Shown: positions 12,705 to 22,900 of the stretch, piece by piece | How the letters are laid out: each line of letters begins with the position of its first letter | How positions within the stretch are numbered: the first letter of the stretch is position 1 | Assembly: GCA_000310025.1 (NCBI GenBank) | Contig: FN649751.1 | Coordinates: forward strand, 5,926,598-5,953,666 | Length of the DNA: 27,069 bases | Origin: Ectocarpus siliculosus | Lineage: Eukaryota; Sar; Phaeophyceae; Ectocarpales; Ectocarpaceae | Direction: 5' to 3' | Notes under the pieces: model-generated | What the model saw: the letters and a program-made list of their open reading frames with translations, nothing else | Database searches by the model: none | Told to the model about the DNA's origin: nothing | Translations under genes and position numbers: made by a program

Positions 12705-15700
12705 GCTATCGAAGCTCGGGGCTCCTGCTCGTCTCCGCTCTGGCTCAGCGGTCGTCGATAGTCGGGACCGGACGCCCCCCGCTTCGGCGTTGCTGTTGCC
12801 ACATCTGCTGCTGCTGCTGCTGCCGCTGCTGCCCCGAGAGGTGGCGTGATTGGAGGTCGGGGGATCCCCCGGCGGTGCGGCAGCGACCGGGCCGTTCTCG
12901 ACGGCCCTCGGTGCAGTTTCGACCGCGGCAGGCACCACATCACGGGAGCTAGCCAGCGCAGCAGCCACGGGAGCGATGGCGGCACCAGCGGGGGGAGAGG
13001 CTGTGACTGCTGCCGACGTCGCCGGAGGGGTAGCGCCGGAAGACAATTCCGCGGCATCTTCTTTCGCTACGCCACTTTCTTCGCTAGCAGCAGCATTATC
13101 GGGGGAGAGCGCCAACACCGGAACCGAGTTCTCGACGACGCTTCCACCCTCCTCCCCCTCCGGGTCTGGCTGCGTGTCGCTCTCGGCCGCACCTACCGCC
13201 GGAGAGCTCTCCGCAGTCTCCGCGGTAGCCGACGCCGTCGAGGCAACCGAGTCCGTCGCATCGCTCGTGCCCGCCGCGTGCTTGTTGGCCGAGCCGCCGC
13301 CCTCCCACGACGAGCCCTGCAGCAGGCCGTCGTGGCGCTGGTACGCGGTCGCCAGCGCCTGCGCGCGCCCCTCCGACTCCGCGATGGCCTGCGCGTAAGA
13401 CTTGGCCTTGCTGGCCCTGGAGTGCGCTCTCCTGACGATCACGTCGCCGACGAGGTCGAGCACCTCCACCATTACGTCCATCACCTCGCCGGCCTTAGGA
13501 CTCGCTGCCCCGCCGCCTCCTCCGCTCTTCCCGGTGGGCGGACTCTTTCCCGCCTCCGCGGCCTTTCCTTCGCAGCCTTCGCTGCCACTTCCCGGTGAAG
13601 ACGCCCGATCCTGGGGAACCTTGTGGCCGCTGCTCGTGTTGCGGCTCGGCGCCGGCTCTCCTATGGCGGCACGCAGCACGCTGGCCGTGTTGCCAGTGGT
13701 CCACGCCATCGGCTTGGCGGGCTTGGGGCCGGCCGCCTCTGCGGCGGCGGGGGCTGGCGTGTCACTCCATCCCGCCTGTTCGGACGCCGTGACCGGTGAC
13801 GCCGACACAGTGGTTGAGGGAGAGACCGCCGAAGCGCTGCCCTTCGTGTCCACCGCCTTCAGGGCCGGAGGAGGGGGAAACTTGCTAGACCCCGACGTGG
13901 CGCCGCTGCCGCCCAGCAACACCGTCGCAAACGACGGCGCCCCCACGCTCTTGCCGCTGCCCCACGAAGGGGTGGTTGCTTCCGGGGTGGACGCCACCCT
14001 CGGCGACTTGGCGGACACAGCCTTGCGCAGCGGAGACACGGCAGAGGGAACGCCGTCGGCGGCGTTGGCACCACGGACCATGTCCGCAAAAGACGACGAA
14101 CGGGTGCGGGTGTGCTGCGGTTGGTTTGCCGAGCGGCCTGCTGCGGAGGGAGCGTGTCCGTTCTCTTTCGCGCTGCTGCCGCTGCTGCTGCTGCTCTTGC
14201 CGCCACCGCCTCTCTTGGCCCACGGCCCCGCATCCTCCTCCCCGCCCTGCACCCAGCTCGCCTCGACGTCCCTGTCCTCCCGCCTCCGCGCGCTGGCTCT
14301 CGGCCACGCTCCAGATCCCGAGCCCAGACCCGCTCCGCCGCCGCCGCCGCTCCCGTCACGCCTTTCCCGACGAGAGCCGCCCGACTTGGACCAGGTACCC
14401 CCGGGGTCATCTCGCCGGTCCCTCGTGGAGATATCCTTGCCCCACACCCGACCCTCGTCTCCCTTACCGCTGTCCTGGCGGGACGTCCCTCTAGCCCACG
14501 GAGCGCCACCGCCGCCGCTGCTGTCGCGGTCATGCCGCCCTTCCCCGCTCCCGCCGGACGACCCCTTGCTCCCCCTCGAGGGCGCGTCCCCCCTATCTCG
14601 GTAGGGCTCGCGGTGCGAGTCCCGGAGAGACTCACGGTGCCCGGCGGTGGCCTTGGGATGGCTGCCCCCGTCTTTGCCCTTGGCGCCTTTGCCCCCGCCG
14701 CCGCCGCCGCCGCCGCGCCGGACCTCTCTCACCTCCTCCTTGGCCTCTTTCGGCTTGCTCCGTCGGCTGGTGGACAGCACCCAACCGCCGTCGTCAATCC
14801 CCCCCGCCACGCTCTCCGCAGCAGAAGCAACGGTGGCAGCCGCTTTCGACGGCGGCGGCGCGGCTGTCGCCGACGTCGACGCTGACGGTGTCACGTTGGC
14901 ACCTACCGAGCTATCCGTCTCCGCCTCTTCGGTTGCGCTACTGCCCTCGCTTGGGCCGGGGCTCGTCTCGCCGGCAGGCCTCGCGGCGGCCCCGTCGTCG
15001 GCTTGGGCGGCTACGCCGCGTTCTCCCAACGATTTCGCCCCTGAGACGGGTGGGTTTTCCACGGACGCCTCCCCCGCAGCAACCGAGCTCGCAGCAGCAG
15101 CGGCCGCCGAAGCAGTCGAAGCGTTCTTCTGCTTCTTCTTCCTCTTCTTTTGCTTCTTGCGGTGGTCCGAAGAGTCTAGTCCCCCGCCGCCGACACCGAC
15201 GGTAGTCGTCGCGGCCGTCGCCGAATCGATGGCGAAGTCGTCGCCACCACCACCACCGCCGCCAGCGTTCGAGTCGTCGCTACTGGTACCCGGTTCCAGC
15301 GCCGGAGACTCGATCGCCGGTGTTGCCTTGACTCCCGCCGCCGCCACATGGGCCCCGTAGGCGCGCCGCAAACGCCCGACAACGAGCTTCACCGCGGCGC
15401 CGTCGTCCTGCCGAAACATTCGGGAAGCACGAGTAAGAGCCATTCCTCACGAAAAAAACATTTTTACTTCATGTGATAAGGTTGGTCGCAGCATGAATAA
15501 ACTTGCAGGGCACGGCGGAATAACCATACTGTCAAGTTGAACCATGAACTTGCCCCCAGACGGTGTTTGCCGGGCGATAAGGGAAAGAGAAAGAGGAGTG
15601 ATAGGCGAGTGCTTCGTACTCCGTGTTGCCTTCGACGCGAGGCGTCTACGGTGGTCATGTTAAGAGCGGAAGCCCCTTCTCACAACACTTTCAGGTCGTT

Positions 15701-18700
15701 AGTCGAAGACCTAAAGAAGCTGCTGCCCCCTTCCCTCCCCCCCTCCCCCCACCTCCTTCTGTCTGACACAAACGGGAAGCAAACTCAGGTACAGCCCAAC
15801 ACCCTCTTGAGACCTGCAAGCGAGCCATGGGAAGGTTTTCTGTTCGGCGCGCAAGTGCTTTGCTAGTCCCCGCCTTTCGTGGTACACACAAGAGAGTCGG
15901 GTGGAAAAGCGACGAACGGGCAAGACGTTCTAGCCCCAGAACAACCAAGACCGGAGTAAGAGTCTCGTGGAGCTAATCAAGATACCGCACAAGAGGCATC
16001 GTCGGCACACGCCTATCGTGACTGGCCGCCTCACCTGGAAGCACCACGCCGCTGGCGCAAACATGAGGCATTGAACCACATCCTCGCGGGCTCTACTCCT
16101 GCTGCTGCTGCTGCTGCTATTCCTGGCTGTCGAGTCGCATGAGTCGCTTGCCAACGCCGCCGCCTCCGGCAGCCCCTCCAAGATCTGATGCCTTTGCCGT
16201 AAAGGCAACGTCCGCCAGTATCCGCGCAGGATGCCGGCCTCTTGTGCGACGGAAGCCAACGGGCTCACGGGGATCCCGCTGCACCGCGGGTGTTGAGCAC
16301 CAACAGGAATGAGGACAAACACAACGTAACGGGCTATGTTAAGACGTCAATGGCACAGATAGATGGCGCAAGCTTCACAAAGGTATCAATCAAAAATTAA
16401 CCCCGGCTAGCAAACGGTAAAAAGATGCGAGAAGAGTTTTCATACATAAAGCGGATCATAATATCCTCCGACATCGCACGCTGGACCACGTCGACTCGAC
16501 CAATAGGGCGGAAGAGTACGAGAATAAAGGAATAATAAATACACACACAGAAAGACTACCCATTCGAGATATACCCACAGTCGAACGGGATGTGGCGGAG
16601 TCTTTTCAGTGAGTGGAGGAAAACCGGCTGGGTACTGGACTTATTTCGAGTCTTTTTAAGTCTATACACTGATTATTTATATCAGTGATGCCAGCTATTG
16701 TAGGTGACATACATTTTACAATACATCCCCTGTAGTTCTCTACTGGGTCAACGACAAAATAGCACTTTTTTTTCGCCTCGTCCACGACAGATAAATCTCA
16801 CCGAATCTTGGCGGTGGGACCTCGCTGCCTCTGTTGCAAGGAGAACTTACATGCGCACACACACACGTTTCTCATACCATGCTCTTTGCCACAACCGCGT
16901 TGCATCTGTTCTACGGCATGAAAACCCGACCCAATCGGCACACCCCGGAATCTACCCTATATGCCAAGAGCGCCAATCCGCAACGAGGGAAGGGTCGAAA
17001 CTCTCCAAAAGTGCAGCAAATCGCTTACTTGAGCCAGACACTGGGCATCGGAGGGGGGGTACGGCAAGGCTGAGTTTCCGCCAGTTCAGCAGGCCAACCC
17101 CTCAGGGAAGCTTCCACCAAAAACAGGGACATTAGTATACAACGATAAGCTAGCTCACCCCACTGAACCCCGTGGTCGCCGGCGCCCCCAGTAGCTCGCC
17201 CACAAGCTGAGCTCCAGCCGGTTGACCAGCAGGTCTCCGAGGGTCGCCTTCGGAAACCTCTCGGCCAACCACGCCGTCTCCATAAGCGGATCGTGGCAAT
17301 CCGCCGACGCGCCCGCCCACCTCGCCTCCTCCTCCGCCAACGCCGGAGTCAAGAACCCCGCCTTACAGCCCGCTGCTGGTAATGATGCTTCCGCCGCTGC
17401 TGCTGGCGCCGCCGCCGCCGCCACACCCCGCTTGCCCCGCACGTCCTTCCCTTGCTCTGATTTGGGTAGCGCTGAAGCCGCCGCCGCCGCCGCTGTCTGT
17501 TCCTTGCCATCGGAGGGGCGACAAGCCAATAATCGTAGATCGTTCAGCAGTCTTCTCGGCTTAGACAGCTCTGCCTCGCTGAGGGTAAGCGCCCCGCGGG
17601 GCCCGGATGATGCCCCCCCTTCTCTCCCTCCCTCTCCCTTGGCTCCGCCGCCGCCCCCTCCCGCCGAGCCGCACCCGAGGCTGCACAATCGGACCGCATC
17701 GTTCAACCGCTCCCCGACCTGCAGCGCCGACTGCACGCTACCACCGCCCCCGCTGCAATAGCCTCCTGCCGCGCCCGGCCCTCCGTTGTCGAGGCTTCCC
17801 GTCTCCACGGGCGTCGGTTTCGTCCCTGCTGCCACCGCCGCAGTGCGTGGCGGGGGAACAAATGACGGTGGGGGCGCGCGGGCGCCTTCGTGGGGCGGCG
17901 TTGCCGCATCGGAAGATGCACTGGCGGCGGCGGCGGCGGCGACGCCGGCAACACGATTTTGCTCGTTTCGCTGAAGCCTCTCGTATATTTTTCGCACCTT
18001 ACATATTCGCGTGAAAGGCGTAGCATTTTTCAAAAAAGTAAATAAGTACTTCTAAAGGGTAAGTCAGCGCGAGGGGGCCAAAACATGGCAGAAGAACGGG
18101 GAGGGGAGTGTCCTACATTATGTATTAGTTGCAATACGGCATGTATCCGACTCATGCAATACTGCACTCATGCAACAACTGTCACCCCGTTGATCCCATC
18201 TGTTTTTTCTAGGCTAACACTACTCCTACAGGAATAGTTGAATATTTGGGTGCATTTTGGCATAAGAGAAGAGCTGATGCCAAGATGCCCCGTAATGCGC
18301 GAGTGACTTGGTTCCGTCGAACCGATCGTCACTGTATGTGTACCACGACAATCACAGCAGTGGTTTGTAGTCGCTGCGCCCCGCCCGAGGGCGCGACCTG
18401 ATGCTTGCGGCATTGCTGAGAAAGAGACAGGGGGACACAATCTGACAAGCTGTGCTGATGTTTGCACAGGGTTTGGGCATTTGGACAGACACGGTGGGAA
18501 GGTCAGGCGGGGCAAGAACTTCTTCCTACAAGTTCCTCATGTGAAGCGACGCAGCTGCATGCATACCTGTGCATTTGTTTAGGCTTAGCTGCGCATGCGC
18601 TGAATGTGCATATGAACACCCAGCAGATTTCGAGCTCAACCCTGCAAAGTCAAGCTCCGCAACACTCACAAAACAAGACGGAGCAGTGGTCTAGAGCGGT

Positions 18701-19673
18701 TGATCATCGAGAGAAAAACGACGGTTGACCGCCCGCCGCGCGGTAGCAGCAGCCCATGTACACGGCGGGCTCGAGGCATTGGAAGCCGGGAACGGATTTT
18801 CGACGTATTTGAACCTGAACGACCACCATTTTTTTCTCCCTCTTTTCTCTTGCCTTCTCTCGTTCCCATGTTGGCGGCGTGCCCCGTTGGCTCATCCACG
18901 ACTTGTGCTTGCGGTAGAGAACGTTGAAGAGACGTATCCAGATGACGTCATCCACTGCGATCGCCTGGAGTCCATGGTCGTGATGCGGGGTGGGTTGGGA
19001 TGGACGCGCAGTACAAGTAGGGTCAAATTTGGAATTGAATCGGGGGAGAAGGATGATATCATTTTGTGCATAAGGTGCAATCTAGAGACAGGCTATGTGA
19101 CCCAGCAGGTTAGCCCAGCAGGTCATGATGAGTTCCCACATTTTTTTCGATGTGCCGTTAGGGACAAGGCCAAAACTCGCAACCAGTTTACAACCACAAT
19201 GAGGTAAACGAGTGGCAGCTTTATCAGCAGGTTCGCACAAGTCTATGGCGAGCGAGCAGCGACTATACGACGCCGGGTTGGCGCAGGAAAATGCGACAGA
19301 AAAGAGGTTCGTCATCGGTATTGTTGCGGTATCGTGCGTGACGTAAATTTTCAACCAGATGGGAGGCACACGGGCTGTCAACTCGAGCCACCCGCGACCA
19401 CGAGTCTCTAGGCTTGCTTCCGAGATATTTCCGGTGATTGCCGAGGCAAGGCAGCCATGCCGAGCCAGCGCGAGAGCTTCACGGGCAAGCTCACTCTCCG
19501 TCTCGTGAAACCAACTGAACTGGGCCTGGGACCACGCCTTTCCCCAAGGAGTAAACTACGTCGCTGACCTGCAGTCTCTCCTGAGTAGACAGCTGGCAGA
19601 ACCACGAGCTCAGGTCCTCCGCCATATCCTCTCTCCGTTTCCATCCCCGTTGAGTGTCCTCTTCTATACCCAT
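5322..19673 (-). CDS. Non-canonical poly(A) polymerase (TRF4/PAPD5 type) with very long low-complexity N-terminus, 12 exons
   Basis: Nucleotidyltransferase of the TRF4/5-PAPD5/7 family, which adds A-tails to nuclear RNAs in TRAMP-like complexes. Exons, 5' to 3': 19673-19569, 18964-18815 (donor uncertain), 17997-17159, 16278-16035, 15407-11487, 10639-10561, 10263-10097, 9556-9384, 9129-9042, 8390-7177, 6499-6268, 5429-5322 (stop TAG). Phase is kept at all eleven junctions; total about 2,439 residues, against roughly 550-800 for animal and yeast members. Core: YGSCFTG (about residues 1774-1780), LPSSDVDVVV with catalytic Asp 1787 and 1789, third Asp 1884 in PLDISFE, SKWVRDCIQ, VMVLKEILCQRGLNQPW and GGLSSYSL (1935-1942). 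The PAP-associated part has FLAFFGRQFDP and VVIEDPLDRDQNVAR. All three catalytic acids are present, so it is probably active. The start ATG at 19673 sits in GCCGCCATGG, a strong initiation context. The four 5' exons could belong to a separate gene, but the phases and splice sites favour one gene. The nuclear location is inferred. Confidence 0.82.
7245..8280 (-). other. Low-complexity insert of about 335 residues inside the polymerase catalytic core
   Basis: The exon 8390-7177 begins with core sequence (ILCQRGLNQPW, GGLSSYSL, MMITVLQ) and ends with core sequence (MKHMEINLSQEEVDRADL). Between them lies Ala/Pro/Gly/Ser/Gln-rich sequence including a poly-Gln tract (bases 7331-7372), poly-Pro, poly-Asp (about 7940-7960) and poly-Ala. 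In the family the two flanking segments are separated by only a few tens of residues, so this is an insertion in a loop of the central domain. The exon stays open throughout with no obvious internal intron, although an unspotted intron cannot be excluded. Confidence 0.7.
7331..7372 (-). repeat. CAG/CTG trinucleotide tract encoding poly-Gln
   Basis: Nearly pure CTG on the plus strand (CAG on the coding minus strand), interrupted by CAT and TTG. It encodes nine and six glutamines around a methionine in the insert of the polymerase. Such tracts vary in length between individuals. Confidence 0.85.
11677..11742 (-). repeat. CAG/CAC-rich tract encoding Gln/His repeats
   Basis: Plus-strand CTG and GTTG units give HQHQQHQHQQ and poly-Gln on the coding minus strand, close to the end of the giant exon. 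A second similar tract lies at about 12039-12074. Confidence 0.75.
12673..12708 (-). repeat. GGC/GCC tract encoding poly-Gly
   Basis: Tandem GCC on the plus strand encodes about ten glycines in the giant exon. A similar tract is at 14694-14716. Both are coding microsatellites. Confidence 0.75.
15408..19673 (-). other. N-terminal exons of the poly(A) polymerase gene: unknown helical module
   Basis: Four exons precede the giant exon. Exon 1 encodes MGIEEDTQRGW and LSSWFCQLSTQERLQ. Exon 2 continues AIAVDDVIWIRLFNVLYRKH, so the joined region reads like one amphipathic helical module with conserved Trp/Leu spacing. Exon 3 (17997-17159) starts VRKIYERLQRNEQNR, then has Ala/Gly-rich filler, then LNDLRLLACRPSDG and LGDLLVNRLELSLWASYW. 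Exon 4 (16278-16035) has ILRGYWRTLPLRQRHQILEG, a poly-Ser stretch and VVQCLMFAPAAWCFQ. The W-x2-L-x4-R-x2-IL pattern in exons 1 and 4 may be a repeated element. I cannot name the family. The exon 2 donor (CAG|GTTCAA) is weak; ATG|GTGGTC nearby is an alternative, also in phase 0. Confidence 0.6.
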
Positions 19674-19917
19674 GGCGGCCTCTCTCTTCTACCTGCTCTC
19701 GAGAGGGCTTGCGCTCCGCCGCCTCCCCGATTTAGTTCATTTTTTTTTCCTCCAAGGTTTCCCCTCCCCTAAACAGAGGCGTGTTTCTCTTTTTTTTTTT
19801 ACCTGGTCCCGCCGCTCCGTTGCTCCGTTGGTCTTGGTCTCCTGGTCTCCGTGCTTCCCTGAGCCTGTCTCCTGTGTTGGTGCCGCACACACTTCGCCAC
19901 AGAAACAAGAATACAAC
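19674..19917. promoter_or_regulatory. Divergent (shared) promoter region
   Basis: Only 244 bp separate the two head-to-head start codons (19673 minus, 19918 plus). The segment has two T-runs on the plus strand (about 19740-19750 and 19790-19800) and a doubled GCTCCGTT near 19815-19830. I see no TATA box in a sensible place on either strand. Core promoters and both 5' untranslated regions must fit here unless transcription starts inside the opposite gene. The upstream ATG at 19672 on the plus strand is in frame with the helicase and is discussed under findings. Confidence 0.6.
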
Positions 19918-22900
19918 ATGGTGCACCCTGCACCAGCTTCGACGGCAACTTCTACCGCCGCGCTTCCGGCGCCGACAGCGTCTCAGACTGAGGAGGAGGT
20001 CAGGCGTACTGCTGTGGGCGTGCTATGCATACTTGTACAAGTATTTGAACGCGGATTCAAACCATAGACCGACTTACATGCCACGAGGGCTGTCGTTGCT
20101 GCTGCTCCTATACATTTGCTGTTCCCCTAGACCCTGAACGCTGCTGCGGAGACTGGAAGTTCAGGCATTGGAGCTACCTGAGCGGCTGCGTCGCAATTAG
20201 CTAGTCGCAAGACGGCTCTTTTTTCAATGGTTTTCGGTGGCGGTGTTGTACTGTGGCCGTTTGAATTTTGGCGTACCTCTGAAATTTCAAATCAAATCTC
20301 TGGCGAGAGTCGAGAGACGTCAAGACGTCGATAGAGCGAGCAATCCCCTGAAGGGCGTCCCACTTCCATACTCTCTTGCTCCGCTGTACCCACTAGACTA
20401 GCTGCCAGGACCATGCCAAATTCCAAGAGCTCTGGTCTTGATTTGTCTACAAAAAACAGAGAGTTCCACAGCAGTCATGTACCAGGTATAGACTATGCCC
20501 GGGCACATGACATGTGAACATGTGAACTCTCCGGTCATGCCTGTGTTTCAGCAGGAGACTCAAAATAAGCCCAGTATCCAGCAGGCTTTCGTCCCAAGTC
20601 ACTAAAAAGACTTCCAGCACCCCACCTTCGACTGCAGTGTTTATCTCGAAGGATCGCCATTATTTCATGTATGTTCGAAAAGAGAGGTATACCTAAACTA
20701 TACAGCTTTACAGCAAGTCATGGACGACCGCTTTATGTGCGGAGGTCAGGATTTACATTTTTTGTCCATGCCAAGCGCTCAGAGGCAACGCGATCTAGGC
20801 ATACTGCGGTGCATTTGCTTCCCACTCGGTCGGCACCACCATGTTTTAGGTTGTATGCATGTTGCGATTCAACTCTACTACTGTACACCAAAAGTATGTA
20901 AATAGTGTGATGTGGAACCCGAGGGCAAGCACGGGGTGCGGGGGCGCGCTTTCCAGATAGGCTCAGTTGGGTTGGGTTGGGTTGGGTTGCTTCTGCTCCG
21001 CTCGGCATGCTCCGCATTTTGATGCTGCGCTTCGTTCGAGCTTGTTGTCCAGAGGGGTATAACTCGTTCTGGGCGCAACGTGCGTCCAGACCAAGGGCCC
21101 ACACACGGCAGTAGCGACTGACTGCCTTCTTGGGAGGAAGTGTGGTGCTGTTGGCATACACGTGTACCGAAACTTGGCGTTGATCTTCCGTGCGACCCAG
21201 ACGATTTGAGAACTGAAATTTTTGTCACTACTTCCCCGGCCAGGACGATGACGCCACGATCCGGGAGGTCCTCTACGGCTACGCCGACCTCTTGATCGTT
21301 GGATGCCGCCACTACAGGTGAACCAAAAACGCTTCAGCGATGTTCGTACTCTGTACGAGCTCAACGGGTACCGTCCACCTATATCCACCCTTTTCATCGA
21401 CCACATCTCCCTTGAAGTATCATAGATGAGTCGTTACGATGCTTGTGGGCGGGAATGTATGGTGGCCGGTTCCCTGCCTAGTAAGTGCCAACACGGACAG
21501 ACAGAGCGCAACACCCGGTTTGGCACAGCAGTTGCGAACAACGTTTTGACGTCGTTTTTTGTTGTTCCTTTTTTTATGATCGAATGGCAGAGGCGTAGCT
21601 CATCTTGGCGAGTTCGTCGACCTCGTTAGGGAGCCGAACAACCCCTACGACCGTAATGCCATCCGGGTGGACAACCTCACTCGCCAGCAGGTGGGTTAGA
21701 AAGATGCATACCTCGGGTGCACAATGCCGACGGCAACGACATGGCCGCCATTAGCAACAGTGACATGATCATCAACAACAAGGACACATTGATAACATTA
21801 GCAACCACACAACTCCAACAACTTGTTGTGGGCGCAGAGTTTGTTTGTTTCGGAGCAGCGTTCGGCCTCTGAAGGGTGCTCGGGAATACACATCGCAGTG
21901 TAGAGTGACCGCGTGGATGAGCCCAAAAAGCAAAGACGCATATGTGTCCTATTACATTAGCTCGGGCTATACGCCCTCACAGGTCGAAGAGGCGGACTTG
22001 ATGTTATCGTGAGGGTACCCTGTTGCGGTTGCTGTTGCTGTTGTGATCCCCGCTACAGCAGTCCTGACACGTCCCACATGCCACGTCCCGTACTCTTCAA
22101 GGCGAAGAAAGAAATTTTCCGTCGCTACATACCGGGAACACGTGGTACAAATAGGAGTGGAACGACCCACGGTATGTTCCACCGCTCACGCCACAGCAGT
22201 TGCTAGAGCCCCTATGAAAAGGATTTGTATTGGAAAGATTAGCACTCAAACGCCGTCGAGAGCTTTGCTGATCTCTCCGCTTGTTAGCCCCTTGTTTGTC
22301 GTTGAGCGATCGGGGTCGAAACATTGACCGAGGTACTGCTGTTGAACGAAGTATGCAATGGTTGGAGTGATGTGATGAAAACGAGCAGGAAGGGTGAGAG
22401 AGATGGGGACATGCAGTGCACTATTTGATGAGACAAACCTCCCGCCCTCGCACTTCCCTGCTGTTCGAAGAAGGCTTGTTTGTTGCCCTCAAGCCACTTT
22501 TGCACTTTCTACGTCCCCGTCCGCCTATTGTATTCCTTACTTCAAGGTGGGACACATCAAAGCGACGCAGGCTTGCATCCTGTCCCCGATTCTCGACGAC
22601 CGCACCAACGGGGCCCCGCGCGTGGAAGCCAGGTAACATTAGTTTTCCTACGCATGTTGCTATTGTTGTTCATGTTGCTGCCTATGAAGCTGTTGATGTT
22701 GTGGTTTTTGATATTGCTGCCGTCGTCGTCGTCGTCGTCGTCGTCGTCATCGTCTTTTTTCTTTTTTGTTTGCTGCTGCTACTGCTGCTGCTGCTGCTGC
22801 TGCTACTACTGTTGTTCTCAGTTTTGTGGTAACCGCATTCCAATGGTTTGTCCGGTCGTGTAGTATCGTTCTCTCTCTTCTCTCGAGCCCGTGATCCTAC

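Larger units (their letters stand above)
11487..15407 (-). other. Giant low-complexity exon (1,307 codons) of the poly(A) polymerase gene
   Basis: A single uninterrupted exon between the acceptor TTTCGGCAG|GACGAC and the donor GTCAG|GTGGGT. It opens with a short ordered segment (LVVGRLRRAYGAHV), then a Lys-rich stretch RKKQKKRKKKQKN that looks like a nuclear localisation signal. Long Ser/Gly/Ala/Pro-rich, Arg/Asp-rich and Gln/His-rich parts follow, ending in an ordered tail (YNLMVSCLDRNVERFMQKL) that begins the polymerase fold. Tryptophans occur at scattered short sites such as PWAR, TWSK, AWPR, PWAK and AWVR. An ATG lies at 15443, 36 bases upstream of the acceptor and in frame, so a shorter isoform starting there is possible. 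Predicted to be mostly disordered. Confidence 0.8.

Noticed and set aside
13402-14604. A 400-codon open frame on the plus strand, and several other long plus-strand frames in 11560-15360
   Set aside because: They lie opposite the giant GC-rich polymerase exon, whose codon bias and repeats keep antisense frames open. They are Pro/Arg/Leu-rich with no recognisable motif.
11343-15443. The giant exon as a stand-alone gene starting at the ATG at 15443 and running to a stop at 11343
   Set aside because: The sequence upstream of 15407 is an excellent splice acceptor in phase with upstream exons, and a donor at 11486 joins the frame to the nucleotidyltransferase exons. The last 48 codons before 11343 are intron read-through.
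17155-18033. The frame 18033-17155 as a separate single-exon gene
   Set aside because: It lacks an ATG in frame (its first codon is TTG) and ends in a good donor (GTGAGC) whose phase matches the acceptor at 16278.
20966-20989. TTGGG repeats as a telomere-like or G-quadruplex element
   Set aside because: Only about five units in an intron and not the TTAGGG type; too short to claim more than a simple repeat.
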